Source: Cohaesibacter sp963556055 (lineage in GTDB: Bacteria; Pseudomonadota; Alphaproteobacteria; Rhizobiales; Cohaesibacteraceae). Taken from it: DNA of 64,000 nucleotides. The stretch spans positions 620,001 through 684,000 of the forward strand of contig NZ_CAUVYE020000008.1 in assembly GCF_963556055.3 (NCBI RefSeq), written 5' to 3'. A program made the position numbers and the translations under genes. This document shows positions 52,624 through 61,067 of the stretch, in pieces (the stretch's first letter is position 1; each line of letters opens with the position of its first letter). The notes under the pieces were generated by a model. The model worked only from the letters and a program-made list of their open reading frames with translations, searched no databases and was not told the origin of the DNA.

Positions 52624-55600
52624 TTGGGCAAGTTCAATTTTTCAGAGATTGCGTATTTTGTTAGTTCGAAGCTTAATAGAAGCGCTCAAACTGCGACCGT
52701 CAGCGGCGAACGCAACGTGGTCAACCAAACTATCAATAACTTCATCATCAGCGATGAGAGTGGTCCCACCGCCAAGCAACTGGTGGAATCCACGCAGTCG
52801 AGCCAACAGTCGGCGAGCCATACTTCATTTGCTGTTCAGACTCTAGAAAGTGATGACCGCGAAGAGATTAAACGCATTCTGGAATACCGGCAAATTGCTT
52901 CCGATGGAGATAGTTCTACAGCACTTGTCCTTTTGCAAAAGCTCACTCAGGATGTCAAATATCAATCGGGCTACTTCGGGTTTAGACTTCATTTCAACAT
53001 AGGTATTATTCAGCAAAATATTGGTGAGTATGAGAAGGCTAGCACATCACTTAGGCTAGCACACTCTTTGTGTCCAGAAGATAAAAAAGCCCAAACCGCA
53101 CTAGCTCTTGCTGAGCTACTCGACGGGGAGTGTCTCACTGCATTTGACCGAAGCTTTGATTTGTTGAAACATGACGGCGATCATCGGAGTTTGGCAGCTA
53201 GTGTCCTCTGTCACTCGGCGCGAAAACTTGAATCTAAGGTGGTTCTTGAGGAGACAATAGACAAAGACCTGTCTTCTCCCGAAGTCATCGCTGCGTATCT
53301 GGAATACCTTCGCGATATACGACCTGACGATTACCGAGAAACCCTGATAAAAGCTTTCGAAGATCATAATGAGTTCGATGCGATAAGGTCTTTATGGGCG
53401 TTAGAATCGCTCAACGATGCTAGGCAAAACCAAGCATTCTTGCTGGGTGCAGTAATGCCTGAGGGCTTTGAAGATCGCCTCGCTGAATCTGCTGAAATAC
53501 TCAAAAAGGAATTGGAGGAGGCCCTCGAACTTCGACCTGCTAATAAATTGCTTCTCCCATCCCAAGCAAACAACGCTGCTGTCGCGCTACGTCTGTCAGG
53601 CAGAGTGTCTGAAGCAGCGCAGCTCATCGATAGAACGCTTTCCGAGCACCGAGATCTCCTTGATCAACTTGCCCAAATCCGAGCAGTATTGTTTCTACAG
53701 GAGGACAAGGACATCAAGGCGCTAGAACTGATCCGTCCCTTGTCAGACTGCGCCGAGCTGCAAATTATGGCATCAGAGATAGAGGCAAAACTTGGCGATC
53801 ATGCAACAGCACTGGGTAGAATAGAAGCGGTTCTTGACAATGAGCTTCCCGCCGAACTGTTGTCGCTGGCCCTTGAGACCAAGGGGCGAATAGCGATCAA
53901 CTATATGCTGCAAGAACCAGCTGATCAGGCAATAGAAGAGCTGACCGCAATTTCTTCCGAAAAGAATGAACTTTTGTTGCTGCGCTCGGCCTACGAACGC
54001 GCCTTCGTCATTCATACTGATAAGGATCAATTTGAAGAATTACCCATTGCCGTCTCTTCCGAAACAAAAGATGAGCGGAAGTTGCTGGCTTCACTCAAAA
54101 ATGCCGATGATTGGGATTTTGCTACTGTTCTCATGACCGCAGATGAGCTGCTGGCCCGAGGATTCTTTCGGGAATGCTCTGATTTGCTAAAAGGAAGAGT
54201 GAGATTTTCTTCAGAAAGTCCAGCTTTGAGTACTCTATGCGATGCTTGTTTGCGCGGTCATTTGGGCCGCCTTTCCAAGGAGATCAACGAAGCTCTCTCT
54301 CAAAGTGTAAAGAACTCCGTTTTCGGATGGAGGTTTGCTGCTAATGTCGCCATTCTGAATGGTGAAGTTGCAAAGGCCGTGCCTCTAGCCAGAAAGCTTT
54401 TTGAGCACAGCTCTGGTTCAATCAGTGCTTTGGACTGGTATGTGCAGTCGCTCTTGCGAACCAACGCCAGAGAAAGGATTCATCGCCTCATTAATAGCCT
54501 GAACGACTCCGAGCTAAGTGGCACGATTGGTGATAGATCCCAATATGTAAAAATCTTGGTTTTCTGTGGTGAGGTCGAGAGGGCTCGTTCATTCGCCTAT
54601 AGGCTATTCTGCGAAAACCAGAATGATCACCGCGCCTGGATGGCACTAAGTGCTAGTGTTCTCGCCTTTGGACGCCCATTTCCCTCCGACGACGATTTCA
54701 AAATTACAACCATCCAAGAAGATGCGACATTTGAAGTCGAGAAGCCTGATGGAACTCGGCAAACTTTCACGATTGAAATGCACGAAGATTTGTACAATCT
54801 TCGAGACGGCAACATCAAACTAAGTCACCCCGTTGCCATGGCCGCGCTTGGTAAGGCATCTGGCGAAAGATTCCATTGGCCTCTGAAAGGAAATGGCGAA
54901 GCAACCATAGTCTTTGTCAAACACAAGGTTTTGGCAGCGTTTCATCAAATCATAGAGAGGTTTGAGGAGCAGTTTCCAGAAGCATCGGGTTTCAAATCAG
55001 TATCCGTCAACTTTGAGAATGAGAATGGTCTTGATGAGATGAAGTCGGTTCTGCGGGAGCGCGCCGAATATTCTCAGCAGAAGGCGCAGGAGTATTCCGA
55101 AGGTTCTTACCCTATATACATCCTCGGCTTTCATCTTGGTATTGACCCGATAGATGCAATTCTTGGTCTGAAAAGCGATTGTGGAATTGCTCCTAAGGTT
55201 TCGTCTTGCTCGCAGAAAGATCAAAATGACGCAGAGAGAGCTCTGACCATAGCAAGAAAAAACGGACTAATTGCAGATGCCAGTGCATGCTACTTGATCC
55301 GAAGGTTAGGCATCGAAAAAGCAATCGAAGGCGAATTTGGGAAGATTGGAATTACACAAGAAACCATCGATATTTTTCTTCGGAGACTGGATAATTGTGA
55401 GAGTTCGATTTTTCATGATACCGAGACTGGTGCCCCAAAGGCTGGCAATATTTCCGTGCGCAATGGGCGCATTGTCCTAACCGAGCTTTCCGAGTACGAA
55501 GTCAAATCCAAAATGGAGCTGATACGCTCTGATCTGGACTGGCTAAAGAATGAGTGCGCATTGCTTCCCGCAGTCCCCAAGGCAGATCCAGCCGATATCA

Positions 55601-56178
55601 TTCTTGACTTTCGGCAGCAGGACGGCGGACGCTTCTTCGATGACATATTCGCCGCTAACGGTGCTGATCGTTTGCTGCTTTCTGATGACTTCCACCTGAG
55701 GAGATGGGCTGACGAATTCTTTGGTGTCAAAGGTGCTTGGATCCAAGCTCTTTTATTTCACTTGGAAAGTTCTGGTCACCTCGAAACGCGGGATGTTGTG
55801 AAATGCACTCTTCACCTTCAAGGACTGGGTGAAGATGCGCTCAGCACCAATTCATACAGAGTTTTAGTAGCTGCTGAACTGCTTTCAAGTGGTGAGCTTT
55901 CAGAGCGTGAGTTTACGAAATTCGTCACGCTTTTGGGTCAAAAAGGTGCGGGTATGAGCTCCCATATTCAGGTTACGGTTAGCGCTCTACGAGGACTCTG
56001 GACGACGAAAAGTCTGATAGCAGTGAAAAATCAGGCGACGAGTATAATTCTTCGAAACTTAATTCGCTTTCAAGGTTCCGACAGTAAGGAGGTTTTGAAT
56101 ACTGTTCAAGCTATGTTACGAAACACTGAAGCTAGCGACTACATTTCTGGCTGGCGGATCGGCCATTTTCTGGCCTAG
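52624..56178 (+). CDS. Large TPR-repeat protein with possible C-terminal PIN-like nuclease domain
   Basis: 1184 residues. The N-terminus has SKLNRSAQTATVSGERNVVN (motif A24-x-V-S-G-x-x-N-x-V-N-Q35), matching the small membrane protein before it. Residues about 90-680 are helical pairs of TPR type (FGFRLHFNIGIIQQNIGEYE; NNAAVALRLSGRVSEAAQLI; KILVFCGEVERARSFAYRLF). Residues about 880-1050 have PIN-like marks: A-D885-A-S at a strand end, acidic EYEVKSK in the middle, and L-L-L-S-D1021-D1022-F-H-L-R. The start codon is TTG 52624, five bases after the upstream stop; no ATG is usable. Possibly an infection sensor with RNase output; this is inference. Confidence 0.72.
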   Translation: MGKFNFSEIAYFVSSKLNRSAQTATVSGERNVVNQTINNFIISDESGPTAKQLVESTQSSQQSASHTSFAVQTLESDDREEIKRILEYRQIASDGDSSTALVLLQKLTQDVKYQSGYFGFRLHFNIGIIQQNIGEYEKASTSLRLAHSLCPEDKKAQTALALAELLDGECLTAFDRSFDLLKHDGDHRSLAASVLCHSARKLESKVVLEETIDKDLSSPEVIAAYLEYLRDIRPDDYRETLIKAFEDHNEFDAIRSLWALESLNDARQNQAFLLGAVMPEGFEDRLAESAEILKKELEEALELRPANKLLLPSQANNAAVALRLSGRVSEAAQLIDRTLSEHRDLLDQLAQIRAVLFLQEDKDIKALELIRPLSDCAELQIMASEIEAKLGDHATALGRIEAVLDNELPAELLSLALETKGRIAINYMLQEPADQAIEELTAISSEKNELLLLRSAYERAFVIHTDKDQFEELPIAVSSETKDERKLLASLKNADDWDFATVLMTADELLARGFFRECSDLLKGRVRFSSESPALSTLCDACLRGHLGRLSKEINEALSQSVKNSVFGWRFAANVAILNGEVAKAVPLARKLFEHSSGSISALDWYVQSLLRTNARERIHRLINSLNDSELSGTIGDRSQYVKILVFCGEVERARSFAYRLFCENQNDHRAWMALSASVLAFGRPFPSDDDFKITTIQEDATFEVEKPDGTRQTFTIEMHEDLYNLRDGNIKLSHPVAMAALGKASGERFHWPLKGNGEATIVFVKHKVLAAFHQIIERFEEQFPEASGFKSVSVNFENENGLDEMKSVLRERAEYSQQKAQEYSEGSYPIYILGFHLGIDPIDAILGLKSDCGIAPKVSSCSQKDQNDAERALTIARKNGLIADASACYLIRRLGIEKAIEGEFGKIGITQETIDIFLRRLDNCESSIFHDTETGAPKAGNISVRNGRIVLTELSEYEVKSKMELIRSDLDWLKNECALLPAVPKADPADIILDFRQQDGGRFFDDIFAANGADRLLLSDDFHLRRWADEFFGVKGAWIQALLFHLESSGHLETRDVVKCTLHLQGLGEDALSTNSYRVLVAAELLSSGELSEREFTKFVTLLGQKGAGMSSHIQVTVSALRGLWTTKSLIAVKNQATSIILRNLIRFQGSDSKEVLNTVQAMLRNTEASDYISGWRIGHFLA

Positions 56179-56494
56179 CGAATATTTTCGCTTTAGCCGA
56201 AGAATTTTACATTGGGCATCCCCATTGGCCTCGTTCGATCATAAAGTCACTTTAGATCGAAATTGCTGAATTCAGGACGACAATGTCCACTCCCCAAAGT
56301 GCCGTAAATTTCTCTCGCCTACGGAGAGCGTCCGCAATCCACCCGAACAGATCACGATGGCCAGAGCGGGTTTCGAGAGCTTTCGAAGGGCTGCTTTAGT
56401 CAGTGTCACAAGAGATCTCAGATCTGCGGTAAATGTCTTGCAATCCGCCCCGACTGGCCATTCTGGGTTTATTTTGTTACCTGCATCTATATAA
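56179..56494. other. Intergenic stretch after the TPR gene
   Basis: About 315 bases between convergent stops. No gene and no clear hairpin seen. Confidence 0.45.
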
Positions 56495-57232
56495 TTAGCT
56501 TGGAAAGCTGGCCAGGTGATCCGAGCCTTTCACGCAAACGTCGGACGGCAGCACTCCTTCTGCCTCGTGAAAGGCACGCGAGAAGGCGTCGGGTGAACCA
56601 TAGCCATAGGACCGTGCGACCTGTCCGACACGCTCTCCACGCTGAAGCGCTTCTCTAGCTCGGTCGAGCCTCCAATGACGTAGATAGCTGATCGGGGTTT
56701 CGCCGACTGTGGTCCGGAAGCTGCGCATGAAGGCGGCGCGAGACATGCCTGCGAGATCGGCAAGATCGGCTGCTTGCCAATTGCGTCCTGGATTGTCATG
56801 CATCGCAACGATGGCGCGGGCCAAGCGCGGATCGGAGAGACCAGCCAGTGGTCCTGACTTTATGTGTCCCGCAGCGATTTCATCCCTGAGGAGATGAATG
56901 ATCATCGCTTTGACATAGGCATCGCGTAGCGCACGCGTTCCGCATCGTGGATCCTGTGTTTCCGATACCAGAAGCCGGGCGAGGGCTTGCGCTTCGCCCT
57001 TGAGTGTCAGGGTTTCACCGACGAGGGCAGAGAAGGGGCCTTGGGTCGCAGATGGCGACAGGGTGATGGACACAATAGAACGATCTGATGGACCAACTAT
57101 GACTTGGCTTACGTCATCAGAGATCGAAAGATCTGCCGTCTCTTCGGGTCCGGCATAAACCGCTTCAACGGATATTCCTTGAATGAGGCTGGCGAGCCTA
57201 TCAAGTGCGGCACAGGGATTTTTGATACTCAT
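56495..57232 (-). CDS. AraC-family transcriptional regulator (cupin sensor type)
   Basis: 245 residues. The N-terminal half is a cupin-like ligand domain; the C-terminal half has two helix-turn-helix motifs (DLADLAGMSRAAFMRSFRTT and GQVARSYGYGSPDAFSRAFH) and PISYLRHWRLDRAREAL. This is the group with cupin_6 sensor usually next to oxidoreductases or peroxiredoxins. ATG 57232 is chosen; a longer frame to 57364 would overlap the divergent gene. It shares 89 bases of promoter with the peroxiredoxin-like gene, which it probably controls. Confidence 0.82.
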   Translation of the reverse strand: MSIKNPCAALDRLASLIQGISVEAVYAGPEETADLSISDDVSQVIVGPSDRSIVSITLSPSATQGPFSALVGETLTLKGEAQALARLLVSETQDPRCGTRALRDAYVKAMIIHLLRDEIAAGHIKSGPLAGLSDPRLARAIVAMHDNPGRNWQAADLADLAGMSRAAFMRSFRTTVGETPISYLRHWRLDRAREALQRGERVGQVARSYGYGSPDAFSRAFHEAEGVLPSDVCVKGSDHLASFPS

Positions 57233-57321
57233 TGTCGGACTTTCTGGACTTTGTCCAGCTAATCGTATCCTATCCTGCAGGTCATCGCAATTCCCTTTGT
57301 TTTGATCATCAGGAGTCACCC

Positions 57322-57858
57322 ATGTTGATGCCACGCCAGAAAACACCAGATCTGTCCCTTCCAACTGTTGGTGGAGGGCAGTTTGCCCTCTCTGACGAAA
57401 AGGCCGATCTCGGAACCATCATCTGCTTTTATCGCGGACTGCATTGCCCCCTTTGCGCCACCTATCTCAAGGAACTGGAACGGTTGACACCGGATTTTGC
57501 CGAACGAGGCATCACGACGGTCGCGGTTTCCTCAGATCCGGAAGACCGGGCCGCCGAGATGGCCAAACGCATCGGAGCGTCCTCTCTGCGTATTGCCTAC
57601 GATTTGCCTTTGAAGGAAGCGAAAGATTGGGGGCTCTATATCTCCACGTCGCGAGGTAAGTCATCCATCGGCATCGAAGAGCCCGCTCTTTTCTCGGAGC
57701 CGGGCTTGTTCCTGATCACTCCTCAGCAGACACTCTACTACATGTCGGTACAGACCATGCCGTTCGTTCGGCCTCATTTCTCGGAGCTTTTGGCCGCGAC
57801 GGATTCAGCCATCAAGAAGAATTACCCGGCGCGTGGGGAATATACCGGCGCACTGTAA
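57322..57858 (+). CDS. Peroxiredoxin-like protein (AhpC/TSA family) with CPLC motif
   Basis: 178 residues. Thioredoxin fold: PRQKTPDLSLPTVGGGQFAL, then IICFYRGLHCPLCATYLKEL with two cysteines as C-P-x-C, FAERGITTVAVSSDPEDRA, and LFLITPQQTLYYMSVQTMPF. The first Cys has the peroxiredoxin context R-G-x-x-C-P-x-C; the C-x-x-C spacing is that of the AhpC/TSA subgroup called PRX-like 2. Reduces peroxides or disulfides in the cytoplasm. ATG 57322 follows AGGAG at six bases. Divergent from the AraC regulator. Confidence 0.85.
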   Translation: MLMPRQKTPDLSLPTVGGGQFALSDEKADLGTIICFYRGLHCPLCATYLKELERLTPDFAERGITTVAVSSDPEDRAAEMAKRIGASSLRIAYDLPLKEAKDWGLYISTSRGKSSIGIEEPALFSEPGLFLITPQQTLYYMSVQTMPFVRPHFSELLAATDSAIKKNYPARGEYTGAL

Positions 57859-57875
57859 GGCCGCAGAACTACTTG

Positions 57876-57899
57876 AGAGCGGTCGAACAGGACCGCTCT
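57876..57899 (+). terminator. Terminator after the peroxiredoxin gene
   Basis: Stem AGAGCGGTC / GACCGCTCT with loop GAACAG, followed by TTCAAG; 18 bases after the stop. Confidence 0.8.
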
Positions 57900-58015
57900 T
57901 TCAAGAAAACCGGCAATATATCGAAAAATCGCAACTGAGTTTTACCGTAAATTAGCAGGGCGCATTGTAAAGACAGCCGCACCAAGGATTGATAGGTATA
58001 GAGCGAAGGGAATTT

Positions 58016-58774
58016 ATGTCGAACGCAGAGAAAAAAGCGAATTGGAAGATTTTTCTTGTTGCTCTGGCAGTTACCCTGCTTTCTTTGTTCTTGTCCCTGC
58101 TTGTGACCTATATCGTCACGCATATCCTTCATGGCTATATGAACCATACCTCAGTAGTCATCGCCACCATTGTTCCCACCGTTGTCGCTGGTCCGGTTAC
58201 CTGGTTCGTCGAGAGCTATAGGCAGAAAGCCAACGACGCTCTTGCTCGCTTGCAGGTACTCAAGGATGAGCTGGAGCATCAGGCCAATCACGATACGCTG
58301 ACAGGCATCCTCAACCGTCGCAGCTTCATTGCCGGAGTTGCGGACAAGACGGATGGGGTTTTGATTTCCATCGACGTTGATCACTTCAAGCGCATCAATG
58401 ACACCTATGGTCATGCAGCAGGCGATATGGCTTTGGTGCAAATCACACAAGCGATCTCGAATGCGGTGCGCGAAAGCGATCTGTTCGCACGCTTGGGCGG
58501 TGAGGAATTCGCTGTCTTTGCCAATGACGCTTCCTATGAGAATGCCAAGGATCTGGCAGAGCGCATTCGCCTTTCGGTCAATGCCGTCGACTTCTCGCCT
58601 GAAGAAGGCGTGCACCACGAACTGAGTGTCAGCATTGGCTCGGCGTTCGGTTCAGAGAGCAAAGACTTCGATGCGATGGTGGCTCTTGCTGACCAACGCC
58701 TTTACTACGCCAAAGAAAATGGCAGGAACCGAGCCATCTTCCCGGACGTAGGCGATCTGAAACAGGTGGCTTAG
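58016..58774 (+). CDS. Membrane-bound diguanylate cyclase (GGDEF), paralogue of the one at 17468
   Basis: 252 residues. Two membrane spans (WKIFLVALAVTLLSLFLSLL and TSVVIATIVPTVVAGPVTWF), a coiled-coil linker (SYRQKANDALARLQVLKDEL), then GGDEF with DTLTGILNRRSF, SIDVDHFKRINDTYGHAAGD and GGEEF. Unlike the 17468 enzyme it has the I-site R-E-S-D five residues before GGEEF, so product inhibition is likely. Linker and both motifs are shared closely with the chromosomal copy (DDFKRINDTYGH / DHFKRINDTYGH). Start ATG 58016 with GAAGGGA upstream. Carried inside the mobile element, so the element may raise c-di-GMP in its host. Confidence 0.88.
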   Translation: MSNAEKKANWKIFLVALAVTLLSLFLSLLVTYIVTHILHGYMNHTSVVIATIVPTVVAGPVTWFVESYRQKANDALARLQVLKDELEHQANHDTLTGILNRRSFIAGVADKTDGVLISIDVDHFKRINDTYGHAAGDMALVQITQAISNAVRESDLFARLGGEEFAVFANDASYENAKDLAERIRLSVNAVDFSPEEGVHHELSVSIGSAFGSESKDFDAMVALADQRLYYAKENGRNRAIFPDVGDLKQVA

Positions 58775-58818
58775 CGCAGTCGCATCGTTCACACCCTCAA
58801 AACACCAAACTCTGGACC

Positions 58819-59019
58819 TCATCTCTTTCTGAAAAGAAAGGATGAAAGAAACAGGACTATTCCTAGCAGGAAGAACAGGGCGCTGAGTGGTACGAACCAG
58901 CTTTCTTGGAGAATGCCATTTTCATCCACTCTCGCTCCATAGAAGACGCGCTCGGCTATCCAGTAAGCAAATGAAAGAGCTAGGAAAACAATCCCGCCCA
59001 GCCTGATCTTCTGCCTCAT
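58819..59019 (-). CDS. Small two-span membrane protein
   Basis: 66 residues: basic start MRQKIRLGG, span one (IVFLALSFAYWIAERVFYG), loop ARVDENGILQESW, span two (FVPLSALFFLLGIVLFLSSF), then LFRKR. GGGGGAA lies seven bases before ATG 59019; a GTG at 59034 is the alternative. Family unknown. It converges with the diguanylate cyclase gene. Confidence 0.65.
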   Translation of the reverse strand: MRQKIRLGGIVFLALSFAYWIAERVFYGARVDENGILQESWFVPLSALFFLLGIVLFLSSFLFRKR

Positions 59020-59235
59020 CTTTTGTTCCCCCACTGCAATCTCGGTGGTTGGGAAATCCTATAAGATGGAGTTGGCAAAAGGATGGCCGCTGATTGCTGG
59101 CAGAGTGGCGCAGGGTGTCATATGGGTTAAATTAAGTGATATTGATATAACTAAATCTCAGCTACCGAAGACCACATATTCCCTGAAAATGATCGGTTGG
59201 ACACTGAATTGAACCAACCACATCAAGGAAACGCC

Positions 59236-60028
59236 ATGCAGGATCTGGATTGGCGGAGTCCGGGGGCTTATCAATACACCACTCGTCTCGATGCTGCCGG
59301 TTTCGCATGGGAATATCTTCGCCGCAATGACGCATATCGGCGCGACTGGCAGTTGCACAACGAGCCGCCCATGTCGCAAGACAGTCAAAAGGCTTTTCCT
59401 CAACATTGGGGGTTATTGTTTCCCGCAAGACCCGGACATCTCATCAGACGAGCAACTTCTGTTTTGGTCTCCTCACATGCTGCCGCAATCCGTGGCGCTT
59501 GTGCCTGTGCAAGTTGAAGGGGGTAATGGTCAGACGGCTTTCGAACTGACTAAGCTCACGGACGTGAAGATGAAGCAGGTCGGGAATACCTGTCATGGCA
59601 TTTGGCGCGTTACTGGTGCGGAGCATCGCTTCTCAGTTCCTTGCAGGGATGCCGCCAAAGCCAGCCTTTACGCATTCTATCTGCCATTCGACAGATATCT
59701 AGAGCTCCGAATCCATGCAGCGAGGTGCTTTTGGCGCTCTCTCAACAACTGCGCTTCTGGCCCGGATTATCGGCTCATGCCCGATCAAATGAGGCAATGG
59801 CACACGCTCTCTTTGCGATCGCTTGATGGACGACGGAAAGGTGCCAGCTATAGAAAGCTTGCCGAACAGCTATTGGCATTTCGGGGGCGCAAGGAAGACT
59901 TTGAAGTGGATCCTCGCAAGAACAGGGCGCGCCGACTGGTAGCTCATGGCAAGAGAATGATGCTCGGAGATTACCGGCAGCTTCTTCACTATCCGATCAA
60001 ACCGGCACCAAACAGCAAAGGCGAATAG
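59236..60028 (+). pseudogene. DUF6499/DUF2285 protein of conjugative elements, one-base frameshift
   Basis: The first part (MQDLDWRSPGAYQYTTRLDA, then FAWEYLRRNDAYRRDW) is the N-terminal domain of a family found at the start of many ICE operons. The rest (FPQDPDISSDEQLLFWSPHM to the C-terminal SLRSLDGRRKGASYRKLAEQ, RKNRARRLVAHGKRMMLG DUF2285 part) is in another frame. Near 59418-59424 the sequence reads TTATTGTTTCC; removing one T gives W-G-L-C-F-P-Q-D-P and a full 263-residue protein. Thought to be a regulator. Real defect or sequence error cannot be decided here. AAGGAAA precedes ATG 59236. Confidence 0.8.
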
Positions 60029-60043
60029 CTAGAGCGAATGTCT

Positions 60044-60331
60044 TCACCGGTTCCGGCGTTTTCCGGCTGCCTGTGTCAGGATGGTCCTATATCCGATCTT
60101 TGAGAGCCATTGGGCTCGATCCAAATGGCTTTTCCAGCAGCGATAGCTTCGCTCGGCTTCATCAGCGGCATCGCGGTGTAGGATGATCCTGGCGACTTCA
60201 TGCCAATCGGCTCCCACTTTTTCGGCATCAAGCAGGCGCAGATAGGTCACGAAATGCTGCTCATCATAGGGAGTGACAATTTCACCTGTTGGAGCTTCGT
60301 CAGCAACATCTGGATCGATTGGTGTTTGCAT
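60044..60331 (-). CDS. DUF2285-type small protein of ICEs
   Basis: 95 residues: MQTPIDPDVADEAPTGEIVT, PYDEQHFVTYLRLLDAEKVG, ADWHEVARIILHRDAADEAE, RSYRCWKSHLDRAQWLSKIG. The pattern P-x-D-P-x-V-A-D ... T-Y-L-R-x-L-D-A-E ... W-x-E-V-A-R-I-x-L-H is common in ICE core regions and labelled DUF2285. ATG 60331 follows AAGGGGAAG. It is convergent with the frameshifted gene before it. Function unknown. Confidence 0.75.
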   Translation of the reverse strand: MQTPIDPDVADEAPTGEIVTPYDEQHFVTYLRLLDAEKVGADWHEVARIILHRDAADEAERSYRCWKSHLDRAQWLSKIGYRTILTQAAGKRRNR

Positions 60332-60421
60332 CAGCTTCCCCTTCCATTCAGAGGAGGCATGGCTTGCGGTGCGCCCCCGCAATAGCCTCTCTGACCCTGG
60401 TGATCGGGGAGTTCGAAACCG

Positions 60422-60574
60422 TCACGAAACGGCCCCGTGGCCTTTAGGCAGGAAGCCCTGGACATACGCCACAGGCTCCCCGACCAGAAGGTCAAGGAGT
60501 GTGATGCTGTCACGGCCAGCACCAACCTTTCGTGAGGGGTTTCGACGCCCCGGAGCAGCGCGTCTCTGCTCCAT
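60422..60574 (-). CDS. Possible 50-residue protein
   Basis: MEQRRAAPGRRNPSRKVGAG then RDSITLLDLLVGEPVAYVQG and FLPKGHGAVS. AGGAAAG lies shortly before ATG 60574. Too short and without known relatives to be sure, but coding-like in composition and lying in a region that otherwise has no gene between the DUF2285 gene and the HTH gene (60332-60797). Confidence 0.35.
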   Translation of the reverse strand: MEQRRAAPGRRNPSRKVGAGRDSITLLDLLVGEPVAYVQGFLPKGHGAVS

Positions 60575-60797
60575 CTTCTTTCCTATCTCAATCGCACGAA
60601 GATGTCTTGTGATTTGCTTGCCCGATACTTCGTCCGTTTGAAAACTCTCCGGTTTTCCACTTTGAACCGATGTTTAAGGGGTGCCGCGAATAGAGCGTCT
60701 CAAATGCGGCACGCTACAGAGCGTGTTGCTCTCGCCATGCTTCTCCATAGCTCGCTGTCCTCCGATAGCGGCACCTTTGAACATATGGAGATATGCC

Positions 60798-61067
60798 ATG
60801 GTCAAGCTCGATCCCGATATGCCCTCACGCCTGCTGCGAACGCAGGAAGCCGCTCACTTTTTAGGGCTCTCTCTCCGAACTCTCGAAAAGCATCGCACCT
60901 ATGGTACCGGGCCGACCTACCGAAAGATTGGCGGCCGCGTGGTCTATTCCGTTGAAGACCTGCAAGCCTGGACTGAGCAGGGCGCTCGCAGATCCACCAG
61001 TGAACAGACATCGAGAAAGGTCTTTCCCGCTCGTCCACTGACTGCCGAAGAGCGGGGGAAGCTTTGA
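60798..61067 (+). CDS. Helix-turn-helix protein, RdfS-like excisionase
   Basis: 89 residues. MVKLDPDMPSRLLRTQEAAH, FLGLSLRTLEKHRTYGTGPT, YRKIGGRVVYSVEDLQAWTE is the MerR/excisionase-type winged helix. In symbiosis-island ICEs the gene in this place (RdfS) drives excision and transfer. GGAG at 60787-60790 precedes ATG 60798. The initiator gene starts directly after its stop, so they form an operon. Confidence 0.82.
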   Translation: MVKLDPDMPSRLLRTQEAAHFLGLSLRTLEKHRTYGTGPTYRKIGGRVVYSVEDLQAWTEQGARRSTSEQTSRKVFPARPLTAEERGKL

